Positions 9,691 through 19,663 of a stretch of 64,000 bases of DNA are shown in pieces. Origin of the DNA: Gillisella vitis. GTDB lineage: Bacteria > Pseudomonadota > Alphaproteobacteria > Rhizobiales > Rhizobiaceae. Each line of letters begins with the position of its first letter. The first letter of the stretch is position 1. Below the pieces are notes generated by a model. That model saw only the letters and a program-made list of their open reading frames with translations, ran no database searches and was not told the origin of the DNA. Location of the stretch: assembly GCF_021559775.1 (NCBI RefSeq), contig NZ_CP056047.1:3534501-3598500 (forward strand), given 5' to 3'. The position numbers and the translations under genes were made by a program.

Positions 9691-10644
9691 ATGCAGAAAC
9701 GAAAGCTCGGCCGCTCCGGCCTCACAATCGCCCCCGTCGTGTTCGGCGGCAATGTGTTCGGCTGGACGGCGGACGAGCAAACCTCGTTTAGGCTGCTCGA
9801 TGCGTTTTTCGATGCCGGCTACAATGCCATTGATACGGCGGATGTGTATTCCCGCTGGATAGACGGTCATTCCGGCGGTGAATCCGAAACCGTGATTGGC
9901 AAATGGCTGAAACAGGGACATGTCGCCCGCGACAAGGCGGTGATTGTCACCAAGGTCGGCATGGATATGGGCCAGGGCAAGCCGGCGCTTTCGGCCAAAT
10001 GGATTGTCGAGGCGGTTGAAAACTCCCTGAAGCGGCTTCAGACCGATTACATTGATCTCTATCTTTCGCATACCTTTGATGCCGATACGCCGCATGAGGA
10101 AACGCTGGGTGCCTATGCCAAGCTGAAGGATGAGGGCAAGATCCGCGCCTTCGGCTGCTCGAATTTCGATGCCGCTCAATTGCAGGCATCCTTCGATGCG
10201 GCGGCCAAGGCTGGCCTGCCGCGCTATGATGTGATCCAGCCAGAATATAATCTCTATACCCGCGAGAAATTCGAGGGGTCGCTGGCAGAGCTTTGCATCC
10301 GTGAAGAGATCGGTGTCATCAGCTATTACGCGCTGGCAGCAGGCTTTCTCACCGGCAAATATCGCCAAGTGGAAGATGCGGAGGGCAAGGCGCGCTCCTA
10401 CCGCGTCACCAACTATCTGAACGACAAGGGCCACCGCATCCTCGCCGCCCTGGACGCGGTCGCAGCCGAGACCGGCACGACGCCCGCCACGGTGGCCATT
10501 GCCTGGGTCGCGGCTCGCCCCGGCATTACCGCACCCATCGCCTCGGCCACCAGCCTGTCGCAGCTTGAAGCGATGGTCAGGGCTGGAACGCTTGAATTGT
10601 CTGCGGCGCAGATGCAAAGCCTGAATGAGGCCGGAGCAGACTAA
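9691..10644 (+). CDS. Aldo/keto reductase
   Basis: A 317-residue (beta/alpha)8 NADPH-dependent oxidoreductase. The catalytic tetrad is visible: Asp and Tyr in NAIDTADVYSRW, Lys in VIVTKVG, and His in LYLSHTFDAD. The cofactor-binding end (ASATSLSQLEAMV) is intact. I chose the ATG at 9691 (MQKRKLGRSG) because this is the normal N-terminus and a purine-rich GGAGA lies about 9 nt upstream. It is convergent with the LysR gene. Substrate unknown; sequence pattern is close to the YajO/AKR12-13-like sugar or aldehyde reductases. Confidence 0.9.
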   Translation: MQKRKLGRSGLTIAPVVFGGNVFGWTADEQTSFRLLDAFFDAGYNAIDTADVYSRWIDGHSGGESETVIGKWLKQGHVARDKAVIVTKVGMDMGQGKPALSAKWIVEAVENSLKRLQTDYIDLYLSHTFDADTPHEETLGAYAKLKDEGKIRAFGCSNFDAAQLQASFDAAAKAGLPRYDVIQPEYNLYTREKFEGSLAELCIREEIGVISYYALAAGFLTGKYRQVEDAEGKARSYRVTNYLNDKGHRILAALDAVAAETGTTPATVAIAWVAARPGITAPIASATSLSQLEAMVRAGTLELSAAQMQSLNEAGAD

Positions 10645-10690
10645 CGAGGCATGGCGAGCCGATAGGGCTTTGCGCGGGCAATAATTCGGC

Positions 10691-11581
10691 TCAATTCCGG
10701 TGCCGGAAGAAATCGACGAAGGCGCGCAGGGCCGGTCGCATCTGGCGGCGTGTGGGATAATAGATATAAAAGCCGTCAAACGGCGGGCACCAGTCTTCCA
10801 ACACCCGGATCAGCCTGCCCTCACGGATATCTTTGTCTACCCGCTGGTCAAAGACAAAGGCCAGACCGACACCCTTTAGCGCCGCCAGCCGGATCAGCCG
10901 CTGGTCGGCCAGCGTCAGAACATCAGGCACATCCACGGCAATTTGCTTGCCGTGTTTTTCCAATTCCCAGCGATAGATCCGCCCGCTGGAAAAGCGGCGG
11001 CGAATGCAGCGATGCTCCATCAGGTCATGTGGGTGGACGGGCAGGGGATGCCTTTCGAAATAGCGGGGTGCGCCGATAATCGTGCCGCTGATCGGGCCAC
11101 TTGCCTTGACCGCCACCATATCCGCTTCCAGATGTTCCCCAAGCCGCAATCCGGCATCAAAACCTTTTTCGACAATATCCTCGAACTGATCATTGGTGAT
11201 CAGTTCGAGTTGGATATCCGGATAGAGACCAAGAAAGTCTCCAAGTCGCGGTACAATCAGGTCTTCGGCGGCCAGCGCGGGCATGGTGATCCGCAGCGGT
11301 CCGGCGGGATTGGATTTGTTTTCCGCCAGTGTTTCCAGCGCAGTGCCGATATCGGCCAGCGCTGGTGCCAGCTTTTGCAGCAACTGCCGCCCCTCTTCGG
11401 TCGGAGCGACGCTGCGGGTGGTGCGCGCCAGCAACCGCACGCCAAGGCTTGTCTCCAGCGCCGACACTGCATGGCTGACAGCGGAAGGCGCGATGCCCAG
11501 TTCTTCCGCCGCCTTCCTGAAGCTGGATGTTTCGGCCACCGTTGCCAGCACCGCCAGTTGGGATAATTGAATTCTGTTCAT
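10691..11581 (-). CDS. LysR-family transcriptional regulator
   Basis: A 296-residue LTTR. Residues 1-60 form the winged helix-turn-helix ([35 protein letters not shown]), and the rest is the periplasmic-binding-fold effector domain ([18 protein letters not shown] onward). It is divergent from the second aldo/keto reductase gene with 101 nt between starts, the classic LysR-target arrangement. A 6-bp inverted repeat of T-N11-A form sits directly upstream of its start. The likely target is that reductase gene; the inducer is unknown. Confidence 0.92.
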   Translation of the reverse strand: MNRIQLSQLAVLATVAETSSFRKAAEELGIAPSAVSHAVSALETSLGVRLLARTTRSVAPTEEGRQLLQKLAPALADIGTALETLAENKSNPAGPLRITMPALAAEDLIVPRLGDFLGLYPDIQLELITNDQFEDIVEKGFDAGLRLGEHLEADMVAVKASGPISGTIIGAPRYFERHPLPVHPHDLMEHRCIRRRFSSGRIYRWELEKHGKQIAVDVPDVLTLADQRLIRLAALKGVGLAFVFDQRVDKDIREGRLIRVLEDWCPPFDGFYIYYPTRRQMRPALRAFVDFFRHRN

Positions 11582-11582
11582 T

Positions 11583-11599
11583 GTTCTATTTGTTAGAAC
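11583..11599. promoter_or_regulatory. Candidate LysR operator between lysR and aldo/keto reductase gene
   Basis: GTTCTATTTGTTAGAAC is a perfect 6-bp inverted repeat (GTTCTA/TAGAAC) around 5 nt, and includes the T-N11-A core seen in many LTTR boxes. It begins 2 nt upstream of the LysR start codon in the divergent promoter region, a position suited to autoregulation. Assignment is inferred from position and symmetry. Confidence 0.55.
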
Positions 11600-11682
11600 A
11601 GTGCCTGCGCATTTGCATCCATTATCTTTCGCGGCGAAGGCGGTATTTTTTATCTATCAAAACGATTGAGAAGGTGAAGACC

Positions 11683-12684
<1,002 letters not shown>

Positions 12685-12701
12685 CCAAATCACATCGCCA
12701 T

Positions 12702-12739
12702 AAAAAATCTCCCCGGCATAGGGTTTTGCCGGGGAGATG
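12702..12739 (-). terminator. Intrinsic terminator of the DUF992 gene
   Basis: ATCTCCCCGGCA and TGCCGGGGAGAT form a 12-bp stem; on the minus strand it is followed directly by TTTTTTAT. It lies between two convergent genes and could block read-through from the plus-strand reductase gene as well. Confidence 0.88.
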
Positions 12740-12758
12740 AAGACCGTAGACGGGCGGA

Positions 12759-13316
12759 TCAGCCCTTGTAGTGCTTGCCGTGGCGCAGCGGCGGGCCATT
12801 ATCCAGCGACTTTGGTGTGGACGGCGGCATATAGGCCAACTTCAGCGAGGCGAGTGTCGCTCCGAGATTGACGCCGAGTGTGCTTTCCAGCGCGATAGGC
12901 TGCAAGGCAACCGAGCCTTGGAAACCACCCATCAGCAGGTTGACCGCACCGCCAAACCCAACTGCGGCATTGGCGCTTGTGCCGCCATAGCTACCCTGCA
13001 AGGCGCCTTCCACCAGACGACCCGGCGCATAGACTGCCCAGGCCATTTTGCCGCCCTGCACATAGCCCAGGTCGATGCCGATCTTGCTGAGGGTACCCTG
13101 ATAATATTCGACCGGTGCCGATGTGGTCGGCTTGAATTCGCAGGTCAGGTCGCGGCTGGAGCCGACGACCGCACTGATGCCGGGGCTCATTTCGCAGGTG
13201 AGCATGCCAACCTGCACGGCTGCATTGGCGCTCGTGGCCGCCAGCGGCACGGCAAGAGCGGCGACAAGCGCCACCGCAGACAGCTTTGCGAGCGATGATT
13301 GAGCGAGCGATGACAT
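12759..13316 (-). CDS. Secreted DUF992-family protein
   Basis: A 185-residue exported protein. A signal peptide of about 30 residues (Lys at position 11, hydrophobic AVALVAALAVPLA, cleavage after SANA) precedes the DUF992 domain, which begins VQVGMLTCEMSPG and contains a second Cys (LTCEFKP) that probably pairs with the first. DUF992 proteins are found in Rhizobiales and Rhodospirillales and have no known function. I chose the ATG at 13316 over the one at 13331 because AAGGAG lies 6 nt before it and spans the upstream ATG. The terminator follows 20 nt after the stop. Confidence 0.88.
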   Translation of the reverse strand: MSSLAQSSLAKLSAVALVAALAVPLAATSANAAVQVGMLTCEMSPGISAVVGSSRDLTCEFKPTTSAPVEYYQGTLSKIGIDLGYVQGGKMAWAVYAPGRLVEGALQGSYGGTSANAAVGFGGAVNLLMGGFQGSVALQPIALESTLGVNLGATLASLKLAYMPPSTPKSLDNGPPLRHGKHYKG

Positions 13317-13495
13317 GAGTTTCTCCTTCATGGATAAATGCTGTGATCGAGCCTAATCGTATAATTCAGGCAGGATCGTGCTGCCGTTAGAAGTCTCACG
13401 GTAAATTTTTGTTCCCCTTTGCCATTCGTCAAGGTCATCCCTGATTTTTGACTGAGGCCCGTTTTGACTAAGGAAAGCAAAACCATGACGTCGAG

Positions 13496-14113
13496 TTAAA
13501 GTGTCGCGGTAATTTCAGCCCTGATCCGCGCCGCTATGGGGAAAGTGAGATAGCGGGCCTTTTGGTATGGATCGAGAGATTTGAAAGATTTGCCGATCAT
13601 CTGCGCCAGCATCAACCTGTCGCCTTCGCTCGCTGTCCACTCGGCAATCATACCCGCTTCTACCACGCCGCCTTGCAGCACCCGGCAATAGGCGCCGGGT
13701 TGCGCGGCTCTCGTATAGCGTTTCGCAAAGCCGGGATCTTCCATACTGGCCGAGAATGTGGCGCAGGGAATGCGCGGCGCCGTCACTTCCAACAGCACGT
13801 CACCGATGGAAAGCCGGTCGCCGACGGCAAGGTCGCGGTTGTCGAGACCGTCGATGACCAGATTTTCGCCAAACAGGCCAGGTGTTATCCGCCGATTCAG
13901 TTGCGCCTCCCACCATTGCAAGGTCAGTGCACCTTCCAGATAAATCGCCTGATCCGGCCCGCCATGATATTTGCGGTTCAGCACCGCATCGCCGACGAGA
14001 CCGTGTTCATCGACCATAATCGGACCCGACCGTGACGATTTGAAAATGCCTGTCCTGTAGCTTTTGCCGGGCAAGGTTTGTGGTTGGCCAAGACAGACGG
14101 CGAGGATTTTCAT
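13496..14113 (-). CDS. MOSC-domain protein (YiiM-like)
   Basis: A 205-residue protein with one MOSC domain (about residues 25-165): GPIMVDEHGLVGDAVLNRKYHGGPDQAIYL, FGENLVIDG, VGDRLSIGDVLLEVTAPRIPC. The conserved Cys in PRIPC is the presumed molybdenum-cofactor or sulfur-handling residue. In E. coli, YiiM acts on N-hydroxylated substrates with molybdenum cofactor; that role is inherited by analogy only. I chose the ATG at 14113 because AAGGAG lies 8 nt upstream. It is divergent from recR with only 56 nt between starts, so the promoters overlap. Confidence 0.87.
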   Translation of the reverse strand: MKILAVCLGQPQTLPGKSYRTGIFKSSRSGPIMVDEHGLVGDAVLNRKYHGGPDQAIYLEGALTLQWWEAQLNRRITPGLFGENLVIDGLDNRDLAVGDRLSIGDVLLEVTAPRIPCATFSASMEDPGFAKRYTRAAQPGAYCRVLQGGVVEAGMIAEWTASEGDRLMLAQMIGKSFKSLDPYQKARYLTFPIAARIRAEITATL

Positions 14114-14169
14114 GGGGCCGTTCTCCTTCGGCGATTCCGTTTCCGATAGATATGGGCTAAGAACGCGCC

Positions 14170-14775
14170 ATGGCAAAGCGAGTCACTGGTCCCGAAATTG
14201 AAAAACTGATCCAGCTCCTGGCGAAAGTGCCGGGGCTCGGCCCCCGCTCGGCCCGAAGAGCAGCGCTGCATCTGATCAAGAAGCGCGAGCAATTGATGGG
14301 GCCGCTGGCGCTGGCCATGGGCGAGGCCCACGCGAAGGTGAAGATCTGCTCCTGTTGCGGCAATGTCGATACGATTGATCCCTGCACTGTCTGTACCGAC
14401 GAGCGGCGCGACCAATCGATGATTATCGTCGTGGAAGATGTCTCCGATCTCTGGGCGCTGGAACGGGCAGGCGCGATGAATGTCGCCTATCATGTGCTGG
14501 GCGGCACGCTGTCGCCGCTCGATGGCGTCGGGCCTGACGATCTCAACATCAAGGGCCTGATCGACCGCGTTGCAAAAGGCGGCGTGCGGGAAATCATCAT
14601 CGCGGTCAATGCCACGGTGGAAGGCCAGACCACGGCCCATTACATTACCGATCATCTGGCCGGGCTGGGAGTGAAAACCACCCGGCTTGCTCATGGCGTG
14701 CCTGTCGGCGGCGAACTGGACTATCTTGACGAGGGTACGCTCTCGGCGGCGCTTCGTGCCCGCACGCTGATATAG
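14170..14775 (+). CDS. recR: Recombination protein RecR
   Basis: RecR works with RecF/RecO to load RecA at single-stranded gaps. The 201-residue protein has the helix-hairpin-helix ([17 protein letters not shown]), the four-cysteine zinc finger (CSCCGN...CTVC) and the Toprim domain ([17 protein letters not shown]). It is full length with an ATG at 14170. In many Rhizobiaceae it follows dnaX and the YbaB nucleoid protein gene; here a divergent MOSC gene stands in that place. The lytic transglycosylase downstream is the usual rhizobial neighbour. Confidence 0.97.
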   Translation: MAKRVTGPEIEKLIQLLAKVPGLGPRSARRAALHLIKKREQLMGPLALAMGEAHAKVKICSCCGNVDTIDPCTVCTDERRDQSMIIVVEDVSDLWALERAGAMNVAYHVLGGTLSPLDGVGPDDLNIKGLIDRVAKGGVREIIIAVNATVEGQTTAHYITDHLAGLGVKTTRLAHGVPVGGELDYLDEGTLSAALRARTLI

Positions 14776-14826
14776 ATCGATGCTGATAATAGACATCTGA
14801 CCGATAATTTCTGACCGGGAGACGAC

Positions 14827-16083
14827 ATGCCCCATTTTCGCCGCCCCCTGATGGCTGCGCTTGCAGCAGCCTTATGCTTTCTGGCGATCAAATCTGCGAT
14901 GGCAGCACCATCGAAAGCGCAGGTGGAAAGCCAGTTCCAGTCCTGGATCAGCCGGGACCTCTGGCCGCAAGCCAAACAGGCTGGCATTTCGCAGGCAACC
15001 TTTACCACGGTGATGAAGACGGTGAAGCTCGACTGGTCGCTTCCCGATCTGGCGCCCCCGGGCTTCCCGCCACCGAAGCAGCGTCCGCAGAGCCAGGCGG
15101 AATTTTCCTCTCCCGGTCCCTATTTCCGCGAGGCCCACATGCAGGCGCTGGCTGCGAGCGGTCGGGCGCTGGCTGATCAATACGCCTCGACATTGAAGAA
15201 AATCGAGGCCAAATACGGCGTTCCCGGTCCGATTCTTCTGGCGCTTTGGGGCCGGGAAACCGGCTATGGCCGGGCCAAGCTGCCCTATGAAGCGGTTGAT
15301 GTTCTGGCCACCAGCGCCTTCATGTCCACACGGCAAGAGCTTTTCACGCGCGAGCTGATCGATGCGCTGCATATTATCGACGGCAAGGATATTGCTGCCG
15401 ACGCCATGCTGAGTTCAAGCGCGGGCGCGCTGGGCCAGCCGCAATTCATGCCCTCGAGCTTTCTGCAATATGCGGTGGATTTTGACGGGGACGGCCATCG
15501 CAATATCTGGACCTCAGTGCCGGATAGCCTGGCGTCCATGGCCAATTTCCTGGTGCAAAAAGGCTGGCAGCGCGGCCGCGACTGGGGGTTCGAAGTCACG
15601 ATACCGTCCGGCGTCTCCTGCGCCCAGGAAGGGCCGGATCTGGCAAAGCCGATGTCGGCTTGGGCGGCAACCGGCATTAGCCGTATTGGCGGGAAAGCCT
15701 TTCCGAAACAGGATCTTTCCGCTGCGACCATGATGCTGGTCCCCGCCGGAACCCATGGCCCGGAATTTCTGGTGACACCGAATTTCTATGTGTTGAAGGA
15801 ATATAATAATTCCGACCTGTACGCTCTGTTCATCGGCAATCTTGCCGACCGGATCGCCTATGGTTCAGGCAGCTTTTCGGCGCCATGGGGCGATGTCGGC
15901 CATATGCTGCGCTCCGACGTGCAGTCCATGCAGCAGACACTGGTCAAAAAGGGTTATGATGTCGGCAAGGCCGATGGTCTCGCAGGCTTCAAGACCCGAC
16001 GGTCGCTGGGCAACTGGCAGGCGAAAAACGGGCTGAAACCGACCTGCTTTCCCGATGAGGGCCTGAAGGCGAAATTGAAGTAA
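14827..16083 (+). CDS. Lytic murein transglycosylase, MltB/SltB family, with peptidoglycan-binding domain
   Basis: A 418-residue periplasmic enzyme that cleaves the MurNAc-GlcNAc bond with formation of 1,6-anhydro-MurNAc. A signal peptide (RRPLMAALAAALCFLAIKSAMA) precedes the catalytic domain; the catalytic Glu is in LLALWGRETGYGRAKL, and AGALGQPQFMPSSF and DFDGDGHRNIW are further family motifs. A C-terminal peptidoglycan-binding_1 domain covers about residues 355-418 (DVQSMQQTLVKKGYDVGKADGLAG). There is no lipobox, so it is soluble rather than a lipoprotein. A strong stem-loop follows, shared with the convergent RTX gene. Confidence 0.94.
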   Translation: MPHFRRPLMAALAAALCFLAIKSAMAAPSKAQVESQFQSWISRDLWPQAKQAGISQATFTTVMKTVKLDWSLPDLAPPGFPPPKQRPQSQAEFSSPGPYFREAHMQALAASGRALADQYASTLKKIEAKYGVPGPILLALWGRETGYGRAKLPYEAVDVLATSAFMSTRQELFTRELIDALHIIDGKDIAADAMLSSSAGALGQPQFMPSSFLQYAVDFDGDGHRNIWTSVPDSLASMANFLVQKGWQRGRDWGFEVTIPSGVSCAQEGPDLAKPMSAWAATGISRIGGKAFPKQDLSAATMMLVPAGTHGPEFLVTPNFYVLKEYNNSDLYALFIGNLADRIAYGSGSFSAPWGDVGHMLRSDVQSMQQTLVKKGYDVGKADGLAGFKTRRSLGNWQAKNGLKPTCFPDEGLKAKLK

Positions 16084-16085
16084 GA

Positions 16086-16119
16086 AAATGCCGCCGAGAC
16101 AGGGATCTCGGCGGCATTT
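16086..16119. terminator. Bidirectional terminator between mltB-like gene and RTX gene 1
   Basis: AAATGCCGCCGAGA and TCTCGGCGGCATTT form a 14-bp perfect stem with a 6-nt loop. On the plus strand it is followed by TTTCGATTTTT; on the minus strand by TTTTCTTAC. It sits between the convergent stop codons. Confidence 0.88.
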
Positions 16120-16125
16120 CGATTT

Positions 16126-19100
16126 TTACATCAATGTGTCGCTGGATGTCAGACTTGCATAGCTCAAGCCATGCACCGCCAGCGTATCCCCGTTGCCGAA
16201 GTTGAACAGCACGCCGTCCTCGATCTCGCTGGCATAGGCGGCGGCATCGCTGACGGTGGCAAAGCCCATGCCGGTCAGATCGATTGTGTCTGACGAGGCC
16301 TGGAAGTCGAAAACGACATCATTGCCATAGCTGGTGTTGAACACGAACACATCGCTGCCTTCACCACCGTAGAGGGCGTCATTGCCTGTGCCACCGTCCA
16401 GCACGTCATCACTAGCCCCACCCGATAGCACGTTGGCCCCGGTGTCTCCCGTCAGCGTATCGGCATAGGCCGATCCTTCAATGTTTTCGATGCTGGTGAA
16501 CACATCGCCTGTTGCGTAACCGCCGGAGACAGTTTTCGTGAGGAGATTAATGGTCACCGCTGCGGTGGAATCGCTGTAGCTTGCCGTGTCGCTTCCGTCG
16601 CCACCATCAATGGTATCACCACCGCTGCCGCCACGGATCGTATCGTTGCCGGCATAGCCATAGAGCTTATCGACGCCGCCCTGACTGACGATGACGTTGT
16701 CGGCACTATTGCCGTAACCGAGAAAATTGGTCGAGTCAGTGTGGGTGAGGTTTTCGAAATTGGTTTTCAGCGTGTAGCTGGTCAAGGTTGTTTCAACCGT
16801 GTCCGTGCCAGCGCTGGCCTCTTCGACCAAAACCGTCGTGGTGGCAATCTGGCTGACGACATAGGTATCGTCCCCTTTGCCGCCTGCAAAGGTTATTGTT
16901 GAGTTTGCGGTAAATGTGTCGTTGAAGTCTGAGCCGATAATCTTGTCGATGCCGGTCAGCGTATCATCTGCTGCCTCACCGCCCGTATTCGTGCCGGTGA
17001 CGAGATTGATTTTGATGGCGGCTAACGAACTGGCGTAGCTTGCCGTGTCAGTACCAGCGCCACCGCTCAGCGTGTCGGCACCCTCGCCACCTACGAAGGT
17101 GTCATCGCCATCACTGCCGGTCAGCGTGTCGGCACCTTCGCCACCTACCAAGGTGTCATTACCAATACCACCGTCCAGTTTATCGGCACCCTCGCCACCT
17201 TCCAAGGTGTCATCGCCATTCCCACCGGTCAGCGTATCGGCTCCTTTACCACCTGCCAGCGTATCATTGCCATCGCCACCTTTGAGAACGTTGTTGTTGT
17301 CATTACCCGTCAGCGTGTCGGCATTGCTGGTGCCCGTGAGGTTTTCGATGCTGGTGAATGTATCGCCAGCGGCGTCTCCACCGAATGTTACCCCGGTTTT
17401 GAGATTGACATTGACCGCTGCACTTCCCTCATAGCTTGCCGTGTCGGAACCGTCGCCGCCGTTCAGGATGTCGGCACCCGCCTTGCCGATCAGCGTATCG
17501 TTGCCAGCACCACCGATGATCGTGTTATCCTGTGTGTTGCCGGTGCCGGTAAAGTAGCCAGCTCCTATGTATTCCAGCGTTTCGACATAATCCGGCAGCG
17601 TGTAGTTCACGGAGGCTCGGACCGTGTCACTGCCCGCACCAGTGCTTTCGGAGACGATGACGTTGCCGCTGCCCACGACATAGGTGTCATCTCCTTTGCC
17701 GCCTGCCAGGGTGATGGTGCTTGATGTGGTAAATGTGTCGTTGAAGTCAGAGCCGATAATCTTGTCGATGCCGCTCAGCGTATCATCTGCGGCATCACCG
17801 CCCGTATTCGTGCCGGTGACGAGATTGATTTTGATAGCGGCTAACGAACTGGCGTAGCTTGCCGTGTCAGTACCAATACCACCGTTCAATGTATCGGCTC
17901 CCTCGCCGCCTACCAAGCTGTCATCGCCATCACCGCCGTTCAGCGTGTCTGCTCCGTTGCCGCCTGCCAGCGTGTCATTGCCGCCACCACCGTTGAGAAC
18001 GTTGTTGTTGTCATCCCCCGTCATCGTGTCGGCATTGTTGGTGCCTGTGAGATTTTCGATGCTGGTGAATGTATCGCCAGCGGCGTCTCCACCGGATGTT
18101 ACACCGGTTTTGAGATTGACATTGACTGCTGCACTTCCTTCATAACTCGCCGTGTCGGTACCGTCGCCGCCGTTCAGGATGTCGGCACCAGCCTTGCCGA
18201 TTAGCGTATCGTTGCCAGCACCACCGATGATCGTGTTATCCTGCGCGCTGCCGGTACCGGTAAAGTCGCCAACTCCTATGTATTCCAGCGTTTCGACATA
18301 GTTCGACAGCGTGTAGTTCACCGAGGCCCGGACCGTGTCACTGCCCGCACCTGTGCTTTCGGAGACGGAGACGTTGCTGTTGCCCACGACATAGGTATCG
18401 TCCCCTTTGCCGCCTGCCAAGGTAATCTCGGAATTCGAGGTGAATGTGTCGTTGAAGTCTGAGCCGATAATCTTGTCGATACTGCTCAGCGTATCACCTG
18501 CTGCCTCACCGCCCGTATTCGTGCCGGTGACGAGATTGATTTGGATAGCGGCTAACGAACTGGCGTAGCTTGCCGTGTTAGTTCCAGCGCCACCGCTCAG
18601 CGTGTCTGCTCCCTCGCCACCTATCAAGGTGTCATCGCCATCACTGCCGGTCAGCGTGTCGGCACCTTCGCCACCGACCAAGGTGTCAGTACCAATACCA
18701 CCGCTCAGCGTATCGGCACCCTCGCCACCTTCCAAGGTGTCAGCACCATTCCCACCGTTCAGCGTGTCTGCTCCGTTGCCGCCTGCCAGCGTATCATTGC
18801 CATCGCCACCGTTGAGAACGTTGTTGTTGTCATCCCCCGTCAGCGTGTCGGCACTGCTGGTGCCTGTGAGGTTTTCGATGCTGGTGAATGTATCGCCAGC
18901 GGCGTCTCCACCGAATGTTACCCCGGTTTTGAGATTGACATTGACCGCTGCACTTCCCTCATAGCTTGCCGTGTCGGAACCGTCGCCGCCGTTCAGGATG
19001 TCGGCACCAGCCTTGCCGATTAGCGTATCGTTGCCAGCACCACCGATGATCGTGTTATCCTGCGCGCTGCCGGTACCGGTAAAGTCGCCAACTCCTATGT

Positions 19101-19563
19101 ATTCCAGCGTTTCGACATAGTTCGACAGCGTGTAGTTCACCGAGGCCCGGACCGTGTCACTGCCCGCACCAGTGCTTTCGGAGATGGTGACGTTGCTGCT
19201 GCCCACGACATAGGTGTCATCTCCTTTGCCGCCTGCCAGGGTGATGGTGCTTGATGCGGTGAATGTGTCGTTGAAGTCAGAGCCGATAATCTTGTCGATG
19301 CCGCTCAGCGTATCACCTGCGGCATCACCGCCCGTATTCGTGCCGGTGACGAGATTGATTTTGATAGCGTCTGACGAACTGGCGTAGCTTGCCGTATCAG
19401 TACCAGCGCCACCGCTCAGCGTATCGGCTCCCTCGCCACCGTCTAGCGTATCGTTACCATCGCTACCGTTTAATATGTCGTCGCCAGCTAGGCCCGAAAT
19501 TGTATCTGCCGCTGTTGTTCCGTTTAAAGTATTATTTCCAGAATCGCCCGTTAAAGTCGCCAT
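16126..19563 (-). CDS. RTX-type calcium-binding repeat protein 1 (secreted, 1145 aa)
   Basis: A 1145-residue acidic protein built of GGxGxDxLx nonapeptide repeats that form calcium-binding beta-rolls. It is organised in large modules of about 240-270 residues: a DTASYASS-AAIKINLVTG segment, an IDKIIGSDFNDTF segment, a DDTYVVG-SVNYTLSNYVETLEYIG segment, then GGAGNDTLIGKAGAD, VNVNLKTGVT, SIENLTGT and a run of nonapeptides whose number varies. No N-terminal signal peptide; the last ~80 residues (YGGEGSDVFVFN ... LSYASLTSSDTLM) resemble a C-terminal type I secretion signal. The ATG at 19563 has AGGGG 7 nt upstream in a leader shared with two paralogues. No enzyme or toxin domain is visible, so an adhesin or matrix protein is likely. 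No transporter is adjacent. Confidence 0.9.
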   Translation of the reverse strand: MATLTGDSGNNTLNGTTAADTISGLAGDDILNGSDGNDTLDGGEGADTLSGGAGTDTASYASSSDAIKINLVTGTNTGGDAAGDTLSGIDKIIGSDFNDTFTASSTITLAGGKGDDTYVVGSSNVTISESTGAGSDTVRASVNYTLSNYVETLEYIGVGDFTGTGSAQDNTIIGGAGNDTLIGKAGADILNGGDGSDTASYEGSAAVNVNLKTGVTFGGDAAGDTFTSIENLTGTSSADTLTGDDNNNVLNGGDGNDTLAGGNGADTLNGGNGADTLEGGEGADTLSGGIGTDTLVGGEGADTLTGSDGDDTLIGGEGADTLSGGAGTNTASYASSLAAIQINLVTGTNTGGEAAGDTLSSIDKIIGSDFNDTFTSNSEITLAGGKGDDTYVVGNSNVSVSESTGAGSDTVRASVNYTLSNYVETLEYIGVGDFTGTGSAQDNTIIGGAGNDTLIGKAGADILNGGDGTDTASYEGSAAVNVNLKTGVTSGGDAAGDTFTSIENLTGTNNADTMTGDDNNNVLNGGGGNDTLAGGNGADTLNGGDGDDSLVGGEGADTLNGGIGTDTASYASSLAAIKINLVTGTNTGGDAADDTLSGIDKIIGSDFNDTFTTSSTITLAGGKGDDTYVVGSGNVIVSESTGAGSDTVRASVNYTLPDYVETLEYIGAGYFTGTGNTQDNTIIGGAGNDTLIGKAGADILNGGDGSDTASYEGSAAVNVNLKTGVTFGGDAAGDTFTSIENLTGTSNADTLTGNDNNNVLKGGDGNDTLAGGKGADTLTGGNGDDTLEGGEGADKLDGGIGNDTLVGGEGADTLTGSDGDDTFVGGEGADTLSGGAGTDTASYASSLAAIKINLVTGTNTGGEAADDTLTGIDKIIGSDFNDTFTANSTITFAGGKGDDTYVVSQIATTTVLVEEASAGTDTVETTLTSYTLKTNFENLTHTDSTNFLGYGNSADNVIVSQGGVDKLYGYAGNDTIRGGSGGDTIDGGDGSDTASYSDSTAAVTINLLTKTVSGGYATGDVFTSIENIEGSAYADTLTGDTGANVLSGGASDDVLDGGTGNDALYGGEGSDVFVFNTSYGNDVVFDFQASSDTIDLTGMGFATVSDAAAYASEIEDGVLFNFGNGDTLAVHGLSYASLTSSDTLM
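16415..16860 (-). repeat. Near-identical ~440-bp block shared by RTX genes 1 and 2 (copy 1)
   Basis: This block matches about 21209-21655 with scattered single-base changes. It encodes the segment ASAGTDTVETTLTSYTLKTNFENLTHTDS through SIENxEGSAYADTLTGDTGANVLSGGA. The similarity points to recent duplication or gene conversion between the paralogues. Confidence 0.8.
17409..19560 (-). repeat. Three large internal modules of RTX gene 1
   Basis: The landmark ACATTGAC(C/T)GCTGCACTTCC recurs at about 17409, 18120 and 18939, giving periods of about 711 and 819 bp. The 108-bp difference equals 36 codons, or four extra nonapeptide repeats, so modules grow and shrink by whole calcium-binding repeats. 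Confidence 0.75.
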
Positions 19564-19570
19564 GTGATAT

Positions 19571-19582
19571 ACCCCTGATTGC
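19571..19582 (-). promoter_or_regulatory. Shared RTX leader element with ribosome-binding site (copy 1)
   Basis: Minus-strand GCAATCAGGGGT, ending exactly 7 nt before the ATG of RTX gene 1. The same core occurs at the same distance before RTX genes 2 and 3. AGGGG serves as the ribosome-binding site; the conserved AATC in front of it is not needed for that and may be part of a control element. Confidence 0.65.
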
Positions 19583-19601
19583 ACCCTGATTTATAAATTG
19601 C

Positions 19602-19660
19602 ACATCAAAATATAATCGCATAGAGGGAATTTTTTCGTCTAATTTAGTAAAGTAAAATCC
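19602..19660. repeat. Upstream region of RTX gene 1, duplicated upstream of RTX gene 2
   Basis: About 59 nt including ATCAAAATATAATCGCATAG and a TCTAATTTAGTAAA segment, nearly identical to about 24371-24422 upstream of RTX gene 2. It probably carries the RTX promoter. The match ends where the broken GT61 copy begins. Confidence 0.7.
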
Positions 19661-19663
19661 TAG

